Assembly: GCF_032854445.1 (NCBI RefSeq) | Contig: NC_088306.1 | Location: 10,070,193 to 10,130,192, forward strand | Reading direction: 5' to 3' | Length of the DNA: 60,000 nucleotides | Source: Liolophura sinensis | Lineage: Eukaryota; Mollusca; Polyplacophora; Chitonida; Chitonidae | Made by a program: the position numbers and the translations under genes | The notes under the pieces: generated by a model | Told to the model about the DNA's origin: nothing | What the model saw: the letters and a program-made list of their open reading frames with translations, nothing else | The model's database searches: none | Part shown: positions 37,401 to 45,628 of the stretch, one piece after another | Numbering within the stretch: the stretch's first letter is position 1 | How the letters are laid out: each line of letters opens with the position of its first letter

Positions 37401-40400
37401 GAGAGCGACGGCTTACATGACTGAACCAATGAAAGAGAAGTCTTACATGACTGAACCAATGAGAGCGAAGGCTTACATGACTGAACCAATGAAAGCAAAG
37501 TCTTACATGACTGAACCAATGAGAGCGAAGCCTTACATGCATGAATAAATGAGAGCGAAGGCTTAGATGACTGAACCAATGAAAGCGAAGTCTTACATGA
37601 CTGAACCAATGAAAGCGAAGTCTTACATGACTGAACCAATGAGAGCGAAGGCTTACATGACTGAACCAATGAAAGCAAAGTCTTACATGACTGAACCAAT
37701 GAGAGCGAAGCCTTACATGCATGAATAAATGAGAGCGAAGGCTTAGATGACTGAACCAATGAAAGCGAAGTCTTACATGACTGAACCAATGAAAGCGAAG
37801 TCTTACATAACTGAACCAATGAGAGCGAAGGCTTACATGACTGAACCAATGAAAGCGAAGTCTTACATGACTGAACCAATGAGAGCGAAGGCTTACATGA
37901 CTGAACCAATGACAGTGAAGTCTTACATGGCTGAACCAATGAGAGTGAAATCTCACATGACTCAACAAGTGATGGTGAAATTTTACATGATTGAACAAGT
38001 GAGTGAAATCTTACATGAGAGAACCGGTGAGTGAAATCTTACAAGACTGAACCAATGAGTAAAGTCTTAGACGACTAAATCAATAATAGTGAAGACTTTA
38101 ATTACTGACCCAATCAGAGTGAAGTCTTAGATGACTGAACCAATTACAGTAAAGCCTTAGATGACTGAACCAACGACAGGAAAGCCTTAGATGACTGAAC
38201 CAATTACAGTAAAGCCTTAGATGACTGAACCAATGACAGGAAAGCCTTAGATGACCGAACCAACGACAGTAAAGCCTTAGATGACTGAACCAATGAGGGT
38301 GAAGCCTTTAATGACTCAAACAGCAACACTGAAGCCTCAGATTCAACCAGTGATTGTCTTTAAAAGTAAAATGTACATGTGCATAATAATTATCTGTTTT
38401 TTGGGGGCGGGGGGGGGTTACGGATATTTACAGTTTATTTGTGCTTAGCTTTAGACATAATATGCTACTGAACTAAATTCCGACAGTGACACACATGTAC
38501 TGTCTACGCCATAACCACTGTCTCTGTTGCTATCATCATTACAATGTCGGTTTGTATAAAAAAACAAAGGCTACAAATGAAAAGAATCAAACAAAAGACA
38601 TCACAAACTGGAAATCTCTTACATTGCTGAATACTACAAACATTAATGAATGTTACAAACCTTTTAAGCTGCATATATTTTTCGCTGGCTATAGGTCTGC
38701 ACTCTGCTCTTTGAATCACTTTACCTTCTAAAGATACTCTGTCTGAAAAGAACAGTATTTGTGCAAAGTGAATAAATCAAAGTTTTGAACCACATGTAGT
38801 TTAAACTGACATGAGCTATACACCCTAAAGGCATTTCTTTAGTATTACTACTTCCATAACATAAGAATTTAAATAATAATATTGTCTTCACATTAAAGAA
38901 ATAACTTCCAAAGACTGACAAATTACTTACCATATATAGGCTCGACCCCACTTGCTGTAAAAACAAAACAAGAATGAAATCATTCTTTGAAAAATAGAAA
39001 TAACCCTATTAAAACTATTAAATAAAACGACACACATAAAAAAAAGTATCAAACACTGTTGTTTATAGTAGTCCTTATATATTAACAGCCTTTCAGAAAT
39101 ATTGAAAGACGCTCTTCCGTGTCAAAGACTGGGATTGAACCAGCACCTTGTGTGTCTTAGTGACTGTAAGGCACAGGTGTTAATCACTCGACCGTCACTC
39201 ATTCCTCACAGGCAGGCACAGATGTCACATGCATCCCGGCATGTGACTGCAGACTTACGTGTGGGTGTTGTAGGAGTTTCTGAGAGCACCACCAGGTTTT
39301 GGGAGGCCATAGAGGTGAGGATGAATTTGTGGTCTTTAGGACTGCTCTCTGACACATCGGACTGCAGCTGGGCTAATTCCTCCTTCAAGGTGAAGATGAC
39401 CTCAGGTTTGCTGCCAGGAAGTCTGAAATACACAGCCCCATTACATACCTATAGAAATTATATTGACGTTTTGACACTTTGAGGCCTCCGTGGCCTAGTG
39501 GTTATCTTGCTAGTGCAGCACAATGACCTAAGAGCCTCTCACCAATATGGTCACCATGAGTTCAAGCCCAGCTCATGCTGGCTTCCTTTCCACTCGTACA
39601 ATGGAATGGGTTTTGCCTGCCCAGCTTCCTCCCACCCTATTGCTGGCCACTATTGTATAAGTGAAATGTTCTCCAGTACAATCTAAAACTCCATCCAAAT
39701 ACACAAATATATCAAAACTTCTTACACATTGAATTTATCTTGAAAAAAAAAAAACAAGGTAAAATAAACAACTTTCATAACAACAAACACAAACATACAT
39801 AAAACCATGAGGGCTTTACGTGTGAAATTGGCTTGAAGTACTGACCTCTATCTTTATAATCTAGTCCCAGCTAAATTGTTTAATAATATAACAGTCGTGC
39901 TTATGCCATATATATTATATATGTAAATAAACAATGCAAAATATATTTCCATGATAACATTCCCAAACATAAATGCAAACATGTCACACCCAAACATACA
40001 TGCAAACATGTCACACCCAAACATAACTGCAAACATGTCACACTAAAACATAAATGCAAACATGTCACACCCAAACATAATTGCAAACATGTCACACCCA
40101 AACACACATGCAAACATGTCACACCCAAACATACATGCAAACATGTCACATCCAAACATAACTGCAAACATGTCACACCCAAACATAAATGCAAACATGC
40201 CACACCCAAACATAAATGCAAACATGTCACACCTAAACATACATGCACACAGGTCACACCCAAACATACATGTAAACATGTCACACCCAAACATAAATGC
40301 AAACATGTCACACCCAAACATAAATGCAAACATGCCACACCCAAACATAAATGCAAACATGTCACACCTAAACATACATGCACACAGGTCACACCCAAAC

Positions 40401-43277
40401 ATACATGTAAACATGTCACACCCAAACATAAATGCAAACATGTCACACCCAAACATACATGTTTCAGTATTTAGTGACCCAAAACACATTTTGTACTTAC
40501 ATCCGCATTTACCAACTTTACACATGCTGGCCTCATAGAAGAGTTGTTACAGTACTTTTATGTATTCAGAACCAAGAATGTACTATACACGATTTATTGA
40601 AAATAAAGGAGACAGTTTTCTGCTTTTTTCATATATCATTATCGTTAATAATTATTACATGTAATATACTAATGCAAATTTCAGCAAAACAGCAAATGCA
40701 AAAGAATGTTTATGTGTCAAAGAGTAATTCAACATGTCTCCTGTCAAAGCCAAATTATTACAGTTGTGATTTTTTTATTTACATGTTTATAATTTGATAT
40801 TTTAAATGAGATGACCATAATTAATGGGTTTCATCTTTCATATTGCCAACCTCTGACATACACGTGCTAGTTCTCACTAAGTTTGTTGGGTAAACTGCCT
40901 GATGTCACTGATGCGAGGAAACTTGATAGCCTTAAACCCATGGTTTGTATCAGAATGATCACATGACTATTTCAGCCAATAGGACACCACTGGTTTGTGG
41001 ACTTGTACCTTTCTGACAGACCTTAATGGGGTTGAAAAGAGTATAATGCTGAATATAAACTAGTTTGACCCATGTGTATGCAAAATGACGAAGTTTTTTT
41101 GCACCACTTTTCCCTGTCTAGAACATGACTGGTCCAGTTAATCAAATCATTCAACTTTCCTAATGTTATATATGTGTATCTATGATTATTTTGTGGACAT
41201 TATTTTGGGTGCATTTATGCGGTGCACACCATTAGTCGTCATAGCCAAAATGTAAACGAAAGGCTGGGGTGCCCAGAGAATACCACAGGTATTCAGCAAA
41301 TAAATGACGAACTATTTCAAGTGTGACGCACAGATTTTGACACATAAGTGTGCATGCAGCAAACATCTTACCCAGTCTTGTTAATCTTGAGTTTCCCCAC
41401 GTCATCATTACCTGAAGCCTTCTTCCATCGGTCAGACACATATTTTGGCACCTTAATAGGAAAAACTTTCAGTAAGCATTGAAACACAAAAGGGTAGACA
41501 ACCCTGACAGACAATTCAAAAATGTGAAATTGTGCCTCAGTCACCTGAAAATTTAGTATTTAATTTTGTACCTAACAGTGTTTTCAAGGTGGAAAGAGAA
41601 ATTTGGGGATCAGGATGGCCTTTTTGGTTAATATATGTGTGGGAATAATTTTAAAATTTTGATTAGTAGTGCACATGGTGAAATTCCACCTTGTATATTA
41701 GACATGTCGGGACCTGTCATTTGTGAGCCTATTTTTTAAATACAAATAATTTTTTTAAAAAAATCACCAAATAGTGACCATTTTATATTTGCAAAAGCCC
41801 AGTTAAATGTTAAACATAATGTGTAATATGCAGGGAATACACTAACTAGTGTTACCTATTGAGGCTTCCACCTTCTGACCCAAAAATTCGAAATTAAATG
41901 AAAAGCAAGGTTTGCCAAACTATCCAGTGACAAATACATCAACTACTGAAGATATGATTATTACTTCCCATGTCTACAGTTACCAATGCTTATTTATTTA
42001 TTTATTTGGTGTTTTACGCCGTACTAAAGAATATTTCACCTATATGACGGCTGCCAGCATTATGCTGGGTGGAAACCAGGCAAAGCCCGGAGAAAACCCA
42101 TGGCCGTTTGCAGGATGCTGGCAGACCTTCCCACATATAGTTACCAATGTAGTGCACATTAAACCTTTCAACCTAATTACCTTGCACATACAAGCAATGC
42201 TGAGATAGTGCTATCTGAAAAGATGTAAAAGCTAAAAGTCATCCCGGGGTTGTACCCATCTGGCTAGTTCTTCCAGATGGACTCTGTTTTAAAATTCTGA
42301 CATTCATCGTAACATTGAGACCATCGCCACCTCTCAACAAAATTGCCACACATTTCTGAACTCCAACTCGATGGCAATGATCTTAATGAAGTCTGTGCTG
42401 ATGGCACCGAACTTTCTTTTTTATGCCTTTTTGGACTGAATTAGAAGGATGAATTTGTTCTTGCAGACGGCAATGGAAATACAATAATTGTCTCGAGGAT
42501 TTCAATGCATTTCGTCACCAGAGATAGGTCACGAGGCAGTTCAAAATGACTATCGAAGTCAAGACACTCACCACTGCCGAAGCTCTAGCTGTCAATATGA
42601 CCACAATGCAGAGAGTTAATTAGTTTGATCGGTGAAGATAGTAAATTAAGAGGATAGCGTTAGGGATCCCACCGTAAAATTACATATAAATGAGCAGAGG
42701 ATGTCAGTTAGAATGTCATAAGTGGCAAGGAGATGGGAGTTTGAAATAAGCAACATGTTTGTTGAGAGGCGATGGATACATCTGAATTTTAAAATAGCAC
42801 ACTGAGTCCATCTAGATGGACTACCATCAGGTATATATGTAAGTACCTAAAAATTTAAAATTTCAAGACAACTGGAGATGGTCACCCAGGAGGTTCTGTG
42901 CGATTTCATAAGGAAATCACACATCACCATGAACTATTTAATGCGGTATGCACATTGTAACTCGATGTACAATTCAAACAAGACCAAGCCAGATCAAGCA
43001 AACTATTTTTTCAGACGTCATCCAGTCCATCTTCCGGAGCTACTTTAAACAATATTTTAAGTATTACCGGACCGGGTAAAATAAGGAATGCAGCTAGACT
43101 TGTACATCTGATAAAATCGGAAACAAACGCGAAAATAAGGCACTCAGTAATCCAAACATTTCACAAGTACAAGCACAGCAGACGCTCTAGTGACGTTACC
43201 TTTACCAACCATACTCCACGCCCCGCCATGGACATGTCTAAATCCTTTGGCTCATGGGCCTTCTCTAAACTTTGCAT
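34308..43277 (-). CDS. GTF2F2: GTF2F2, general transcription factor IIF subunit 2 (RAP30), 3' end missing
   Basis: TFIIF beta recruits RNA polymerase II to the promoter as a heterodimer with TFIIF alpha, in the nucleus. Seven minus-strand coding exons join in phase: 43277-43200, 41451-41372, 39422-39259, 38954-38931, 38742-38661, 35989-35893, 34451-34308. They give 223 residues against about 249 in vertebrates. The N-terminal dimerisation part reads GVWLVKVPKY then GKLKINKTG. The middle has VIQRAECRPIASEKYM and NYKPVA. The C-terminal winged-helix start reads MLFAAFEKHQYYNIKDL. All introns are GT-AG. The ATG at 43277 gives an N-terminus of the family's usual length. The last exon, expected to encode roughly YLKEIL...WELKPEYRHY, was searched for by eye between 1 and 34307 and not found, so it probably lies outside the window. 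The gene is divergent from UBL5. Identity is firm from several collinear blocks. Confidence 0.93.
34914..35153 (+). repeat. SINE-1 in GTF2F2 intron 6
   Basis: Head shortened by a deletion between GGGGGGCCTCTGTG and CAGCGCAATGACCC, with body and tail intact. It lies antisense to GTF2F2. Confidence 0.92.
35617..35945 (-). repeat. Triplicated exon-intron boundary of GTF2F2 exon 6
   Basis: Three units of 104-111 bp in which the exon segment (CTGTACAAAACTACAAACCA) and the donor GCTGTAAGATTTCTG are each copied. The donor motif recurs at about 35893, 35782 and 35678 on the minus strand. A partial fourth unit is at 35617-35660. The first is used in the inferred transcript. Confidence 0.93.
35893..35989 (-). 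CDS. GTF2F2: GTF2F2 coding exon 6
   Basis: Codes residues 143-175: RAQLISSNRPTRQVQQLERA then VQNYKPVAVHAFA. The acceptor is TTGTTATCTGCAG| and the donor TTTGCT|GTAAGA. The 3' half of the exon with its donor is repeated downstream at 35659-35880 (see findings), so alternative donors exist. Confidence 0.88.
36540..36765 (-). repeat. Possible old SINE relic in GTF2F2 intron 5
   Basis: CAGAATATTTCACGGACATG at the left and AAGCTGGGTTTGAACATGCA near the right recall a minus-strand tRNA-derived SINE (tail motif and box B). Strongly diverged. Confidence 0.4.
37371..38345. repeat. Tandem array, 30-bp unit, in GTF2F2 intron 5
   Basis: More than 30 units of TTACATGACTGAACCAATGA then GAGCGAAGGC. A variant unit with CATGCATGAATAAATGAGAG at 37535 and 37715 marks a 180-bp (six-unit) higher-order repeat. 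Because 30 is divisible by three, both strands show long open frames (up to 237 codons). Confidence 0.97.
38661..38742 (-). CDS. GTF2F2: GTF2F2 coding exon 5
   Basis: Codes residues 116-142 plus two bases: DRVSLEGKVIQRAECRPIAS and on to YMQLK. The acceptor is ACTGTTCTTTTCAG| and the donor AAAAG|GTTTGT (a weaker donor). QRAECRP is a signature stretch of the family. Confidence 0.92.
38931..38954 (-). CDS. GTF2F2: GTF2F2 coding exon 4 (24-nt micro-exon)
   Basis: This 24-nt exon codes PSGVEPIY plus split codons at both sides. The acceptor is TTTTGTTTTTACAG| and the donor ATATATG|GTAAGT. It is required for the phase to pass from exon 3 (ends +1) to exon 5 (starts with two bases), and its length is a multiple of three. 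It fills the serine-rich loop before the VSLEGKVIQRAEC block. Confidence 0.8.
39105..39207 (-). repeat. tRNA-like sequence (SINE head or tRNA relic) in GTF2F2 intron 3
   Basis: On the minus strand, GACGGTCGAGTGATTAACAC resembles a box A and GGTTCAATCCC a box B about 50 nt later. The arms do not form a convincing cloverleaf by eye, so a SINE head or pseudo-tRNA is likelier than a functional tRNA. Confidence 0.45.
39259..39422 (-). CDS. GTF2F2: GTF2F2 coding exon 3
   Basis: Codes residues 53-107 plus one base: GLPGSKPEVIFTLKEELAQL and so on, ending ETPTTPT. The acceptor is TGTGTATTTCAG| and the donor CACAC|GTAAGT. The EVIFTLKEELA stretch corresponds to the beta-barrel strand seen in vertebrate RAP30. 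Confidence 0.9.
39480..39702 (+). repeat. SINE-1, diverged, in GTF2F2 intron 2
   Basis: GAGGCCTCCGTGGCCTAGTG head, GAGTTCAAGCCC box B, and a middle with a large deletion. It ends near CCATCCAAATACACAAATA. It lies 57 bp upstream of GTF2F2 exon 3 in transcript terms. Confidence 0.85.
39935..40462. repeat. Tandem array, 27-bp unit, in GTF2F2 intron 2
   Basis: About 20 units of CATGTCACACCCAAACATAA then ATGCAAA. A longer repeat of five units (around CATGCACACAGGTCACACCC at 40236 and 40371) is visible. Open frames on both strands reflect the 9-codon period. Confidence 0.97.
41372..41451 (-). CDS. GTF2F2: GTF2F2 coding exon 2
   Basis: Codes residues 27-52 plus two bases of Gly53: VPKYVSDRWKKASG...GKLKINKT. 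The acceptor is TTTTTCCTATTAAG| and the donor GG|GTAAGA. This matches the conserved TFIIF-beta N-terminal block. Confidence 0.92.
41990..42139 (-). repeat. SINE-1, 5'-truncated, in GTF2F2 intron 1
   Basis: TTATTTATTTATTTATTTGG then TGTTTTACGCCGTACTAAAG, through GCAGACCTTCCCACATATAG. Same orientation as the host gene. Confidence 0.9.
42254..42832. mobile_element. Fold-back DNA element, family I, GTF2F2 intron 1
   Basis: Imperfect inverted termini of about 70 bp: AGATGGACTCTGTTTTAAAA and CCACCTCTCAACAAAATTGC at the left, against GTTGTTGAGAGG-type GTTTGTTGAGAGGCGATGGA and TGAGTCCATCTAGATGGACT at the right. Each end also forms its own small hairpin. No transposase is visible in the interior. Confidence 0.72.
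43200..43277 (-). CDS. GTF2F2: GTF2F2 coding exon 1
   Basis: Codes residues 1-26, MQSLEKAHEP...GVWLVK. The donor is AAG|GTAACG and the exon ends in phase 0. Three in-frame ATGs occur (residues 1, 15 and 17). The first is preferred because the family has about 26 residues up to this junction. Confidence 0.88.
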
Positions 43278-43758
43278 GTTTGTACTTTTAGTTTTTCATT
43301 CACATTAAATCTTCTAGCTGGAACAAATATAAGAAATAAATCGGTCGATATCTTGGGGCACAGTGATGAGCTCTTCTTTCCCAGGAGACTAGATTCTCGC
43401 AAACCTCATACAAAATCATAACTAAATTTTAAATCGACAATGGACAAAAACTCGTTTTACTGGCATTTAGAACAACGATGCTAGTATCTGCATCGAAACT
43501 TCGTGACAATGAACCAAGAAGTTGTAAATCCATAAGCAATGCCTTGTCCAATGGACTGAAAGGCGAGAAACTATTTTAAAAATTGAAACTATAATAACCC
43601 TAACAGATATTATATGGAAAGCAATGACCAGACCCGTGTTGAAAAATTGATAAACTTTTGGTTACACTTCTGTCCGTAAGAAACTTTTTCAAAATCTTGT
43701 CCTTTTTTTAAGAAACATATGGGTGTAGAAATTAGTGTTAGCCAAGAACGATAACTCA

Positions 43759-43774
43759 AATTTGGCGCCAAATT
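43759..43774. promoter_or_regulatory. Perfect palindrome with E2F-type core
   Basis: AATTTGGCGCCAAATT is a perfect 16-bp palindrome containing TTTGGCGCCAAA, which fits the E2F/DP consensus TTTSGCGC on both strands. It lies between the two divergent starts. Binding is inferred from the motif only. Confidence 0.55.
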
Positions 43775-43982
43775 AAAGAAGAAACGTTTATTGCGGTTAA
43801 GTATGTGATATTTTGTGTTATATACCTTGTTAAATCACTTGGTTTGAGAAAAACGTAACACGTTTGTTATCTCTTTTGAGTTAGCTGTCATCGGCACTTT
43901 TGCTTGTTCAAAGACATGTCCGGCTAAGAGATAGAAAATAAACGAAACCAAATTAAAGAGGGCGCCCGCGTGTTTATGTAAA

Positions 43983-43990
43983 CCGGAAGT
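43983..43990 (+). promoter_or_regulatory. ETS/GABP-like box CCGGAAGT
   Basis: CCGGAAGT, followed by CGCCATT, sits about 50 bp upstream of the UBL5 ATG. Such boxes are common near TATA-less housekeeping start sites. Confidence 0.45.
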
Positions 43991-44038
43991 CGCCATTCTC
44001 AGCTAGTTTGCGACGAAGAGAAACGCGTTGTAAAAATC

Positions 44039-44260
44039 ATGATCGAAATTACCTGTAACGATCGGTTGGGGAAGAAAGTGCGCGTCAAGTGCAACCCTGA
44101 CGATACTATTGGCGACTTGAAAAAGCTAATTGCCGCGCAGACAGGAACAAAATGGGATAAAATCGTACTAAAAAAGTGGTACAACATTTACAAAGATCAC
44201 GTCACGTTGAGAGACTACGAAATTAACGACGGCATGAATCTTGAACTATATTACCAATAA
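44039..44260 (+). CDS. UBL5: UBL5 (Hub1) ubiquitin-like protein 5
   Basis: A complete 73-residue single-exon ORF. It opens [20 protein letters not shown], contains [20 protein letters not shown] and closes with [10 protein letters not shown] and a stop. Length and end match UBL5/Hub1 exactly. The C-terminus has the YY plus one residue instead of the Gly-Gly needed for conjugation, so it acts as a non-covalent modifier. Family knowledge: Hub1/UBL5 binds the spliceosomal protein SART1/Snu66 and supports pre-mRNA splicing, and it also has reported roles in mitochondrial stress signalling and the Fanconi pathway. No intron interrupts the coding part here. The start is 761 bp from the divergent GTF2F2 start codon, and a CCGGAAGT box lies about 50 bp upstream, consistent with a housekeeping promoter. 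RFC4 follows in the same direction. Confidence 0.97.
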   Translation: MIEITCNDRLGKKVRVKCNPDDTIGDLKKLIAAQTGTKWDKIVLKKWYNIYKDHVTLRDYEINDGMNLELYYQ

Positions 44261-44337
44261 GTCATTTCTTAAAAGTAATAATTCAATTTTATCAGAAGAG
44301 TCTTTTTTTTTTCTTTTTTTCTTTTTATTACATTTAG

Positions 44338-44429
44338 TTTGTTCTAAGTGCACAAAGTTGATTCAGGCTAAAATACACTGCGTGCATGTCTTGGGAGAAG
44401 ATCAAGATTTAGGCCTACATCAAATACTG
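44338..44429 (+). other. Candidate non-coding exon upstream of RFC4
   Basis: A long pyrimidine tract ending ATTACATTTAG at 44337 and a consensus donor CTG|GTAAGT at 44430 bracket 92 bases. It lies between UBL5 and the RFC4 acceptor at 45487, so it could be the RFC4 5'-UTR exon or an alternative 3' exon of UBL5. No conserved protein is read in it. Inferred from splice signals only. Confidence 0.4.
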
Positions 44430-44565
44430 GTAAGTCTATTTTAAGGATGCTTAAAACCTTAGTAACCAGGGGCCAGTAGCCCAATGTTAAGCTGGATGTT
44501 CCTGCCATAACGCCCAGCCTCGATGATATAGACTTCCACAGGAACAATTTCACTCAAGCGTTTCG

Positions 44566-44630
44566 CCCGGCGGAAACCCACAACCATCCGCATGTTGCTG
44601 ACAGACCTTCCCACTTACGGCCAGCATGCC
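44566..44630 (-). repeat. SINE-1 internal fragment
   Basis: CGGCGGAAACCCACAACCAT then CAGACCTTCCCACTTACGGC. Only the central body remains. Confidence 0.7.
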
Positions 44631-44749
44631 CTGTAAACAGAATGATGGGTGGGATTTAATTTTTCCATGGCCCATCAGTTGCCTGAAGTTGAAAAAAAAA
44701 ATTTCAGACATGGCAGACGTTGGTTTCAGTTGTCTATTATTAAAATAAT

Positions 44750-44994
44750 ATTATTTATTTATTTGATTAATGTTTTACGCCGTACTCAAGGATATTTCAC
44801 TTATACGACGGAGGGAGGAAACAGGGCACTGCCCAGGAGGAAACTCTCGACCATCCACAGGTTGCTGGCAGACCTTCCCACGTATGGCCAGAGAGGAAAG
44901 CAGCATGAGCTGGACTTGAACTCACAAAAGCCGCATTGGTGAGAAAGTCATTATGCTGCACTAGGGCCCTACCCAACTGAGCCACAGAGGTCCC
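44750..44994 (-). repeat. SINE-1, near full length, between UBL5 and RFC4
   Basis: ATTTATTTATTTGATTAATG tail through GGACTTGAACTCACAAAAGC to the head CCAACTGAGCCACAGAGGTC. An internal deletion removes the CCAGCATTATGGTGG block. Confidence 0.9.
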
Positions 44995-45096
44995 TTGCCA
45001 ATAACCAAGTCACACTTTGTTAGAACATTAAAAACTGCGTGTTTCAAGGGGTAATAGAAGTAAAAGAATTGAGTTTTTCGTTGATGTGTATGTATC

Positions 45097-45102
45097 AATA
45101 AA
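45097..45102 (+). terminator. Possible UBL5 polyadenylation signal AATAAA
   Basis: First AATAAA on the plus strand after the UBL5 stop. An ATTAAA lies at 45027-45032. The implied 3' UTR would include a SINE-1 copy, so the true site may be earlier and use a variant signal. Confidence 0.3.
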
Positions 45103-45487
45103 ATGGATTTTGATTTCTGTTTCCTCTACAGTAGTGAATGGTTTTGGAATGAAATAATCAAAAGACACCACACTAAAATAAATGTACGTTTCATTTCATT
45201 TCATTGATTTCTAACATTTTAGATTGATGTCTAAATAAGTTGTTAGAAAATCACTTCAAGGATGTAAAAGTAACAATGTGAGCTCAATGAAGATATGTTC
45301 AAATTTACTTAATCTGATCCGACTTTTACTTATTTAATTTTTTGGAAAATCATTACAGAGTACACAAGTTTGCATAAGACACTGACTTTGTTCATGTGAA
45401 ACAATGTAAACAGCATCCTGATACTTTCCTAGTTCTTTATTATTAATGTCTAATTTAATTTTAATTTTTTATACTCTATTGTTTCAG

Positions 45488-45503
45488 AAAGTAAACTGCC
45501 ACA
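45488..45503 (+). other. RFC4: RFC4 5'-UTR segment after a 3' splice site
   Basis: The bases between acceptor CTATTGTTTCAG (ending 45487) and the ATG at 45504 form a 16-nt leader. This implies an upstream cis exon (44338-44429 is a candidate) or a spliced-leader trans-splice site. Confidence 0.5.
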
Positions 45504-45628
45504 ATGCAAGCATTTCTGAAATTTGGATCAGGGGGCGTAACTGCGACTAAACAAAAGCCTGCCGGTTCATCATCTGGGACAGGAGATGGCAAGAAGGAGA
45601 GAAAACACATTCCCTGGGTTGAGAAATA
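45504..45628 (+). CDS. RFC4: RFC4 coding exon 1
   Basis: Residues 1-41 plus two bases of Tyr42: [20 protein letters not shown] and on to HIPWVEK. The donor is TA|GTAAGG. A pyrimidine-rich acceptor CTATTGTTTCAG ends at 45487, 16 bases before the ATG. A TIR element begins 11 bases after the donor. Confidence 0.92.

Larger units (their letters stand above)
43278..44038. promoter_or_regulatory. Divergent GTF2F2 / UBL5 promoter region
   Basis: This 761-bp stretch separates two start codons that point away from each other. It has no repeat I recognise, which is unusual here, and contains an E2F-like palindrome and an ETS-like box. No TATA box is evident near either start. A shared housekeeping promoter is inferred. 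Confidence 0.65.

Noticed and set aside
37285-37998. 237-codon minus-strand ORF as a gene
   Set aside because: It is the 30-bp minisatellite read in one of several open frames, within a GTF2F2 intron.
37371-40462. CRISPR array (regular 27-30-bp repeats)
   Set aside because: Units are directly adjacent with no unique spacers, and the host DNA is eukaryotic.
39901-40538. 158-183-codon ORFs on both strands as genes
   Set aside because: Read-through of the 27-bp array; three overlapping frames on two strands are equally open.
43999-44187. 62-codon minus-strand ORF over UBL5
   Set aside because: It is antisense to the UBL5 coding sequence and has no features of its own.
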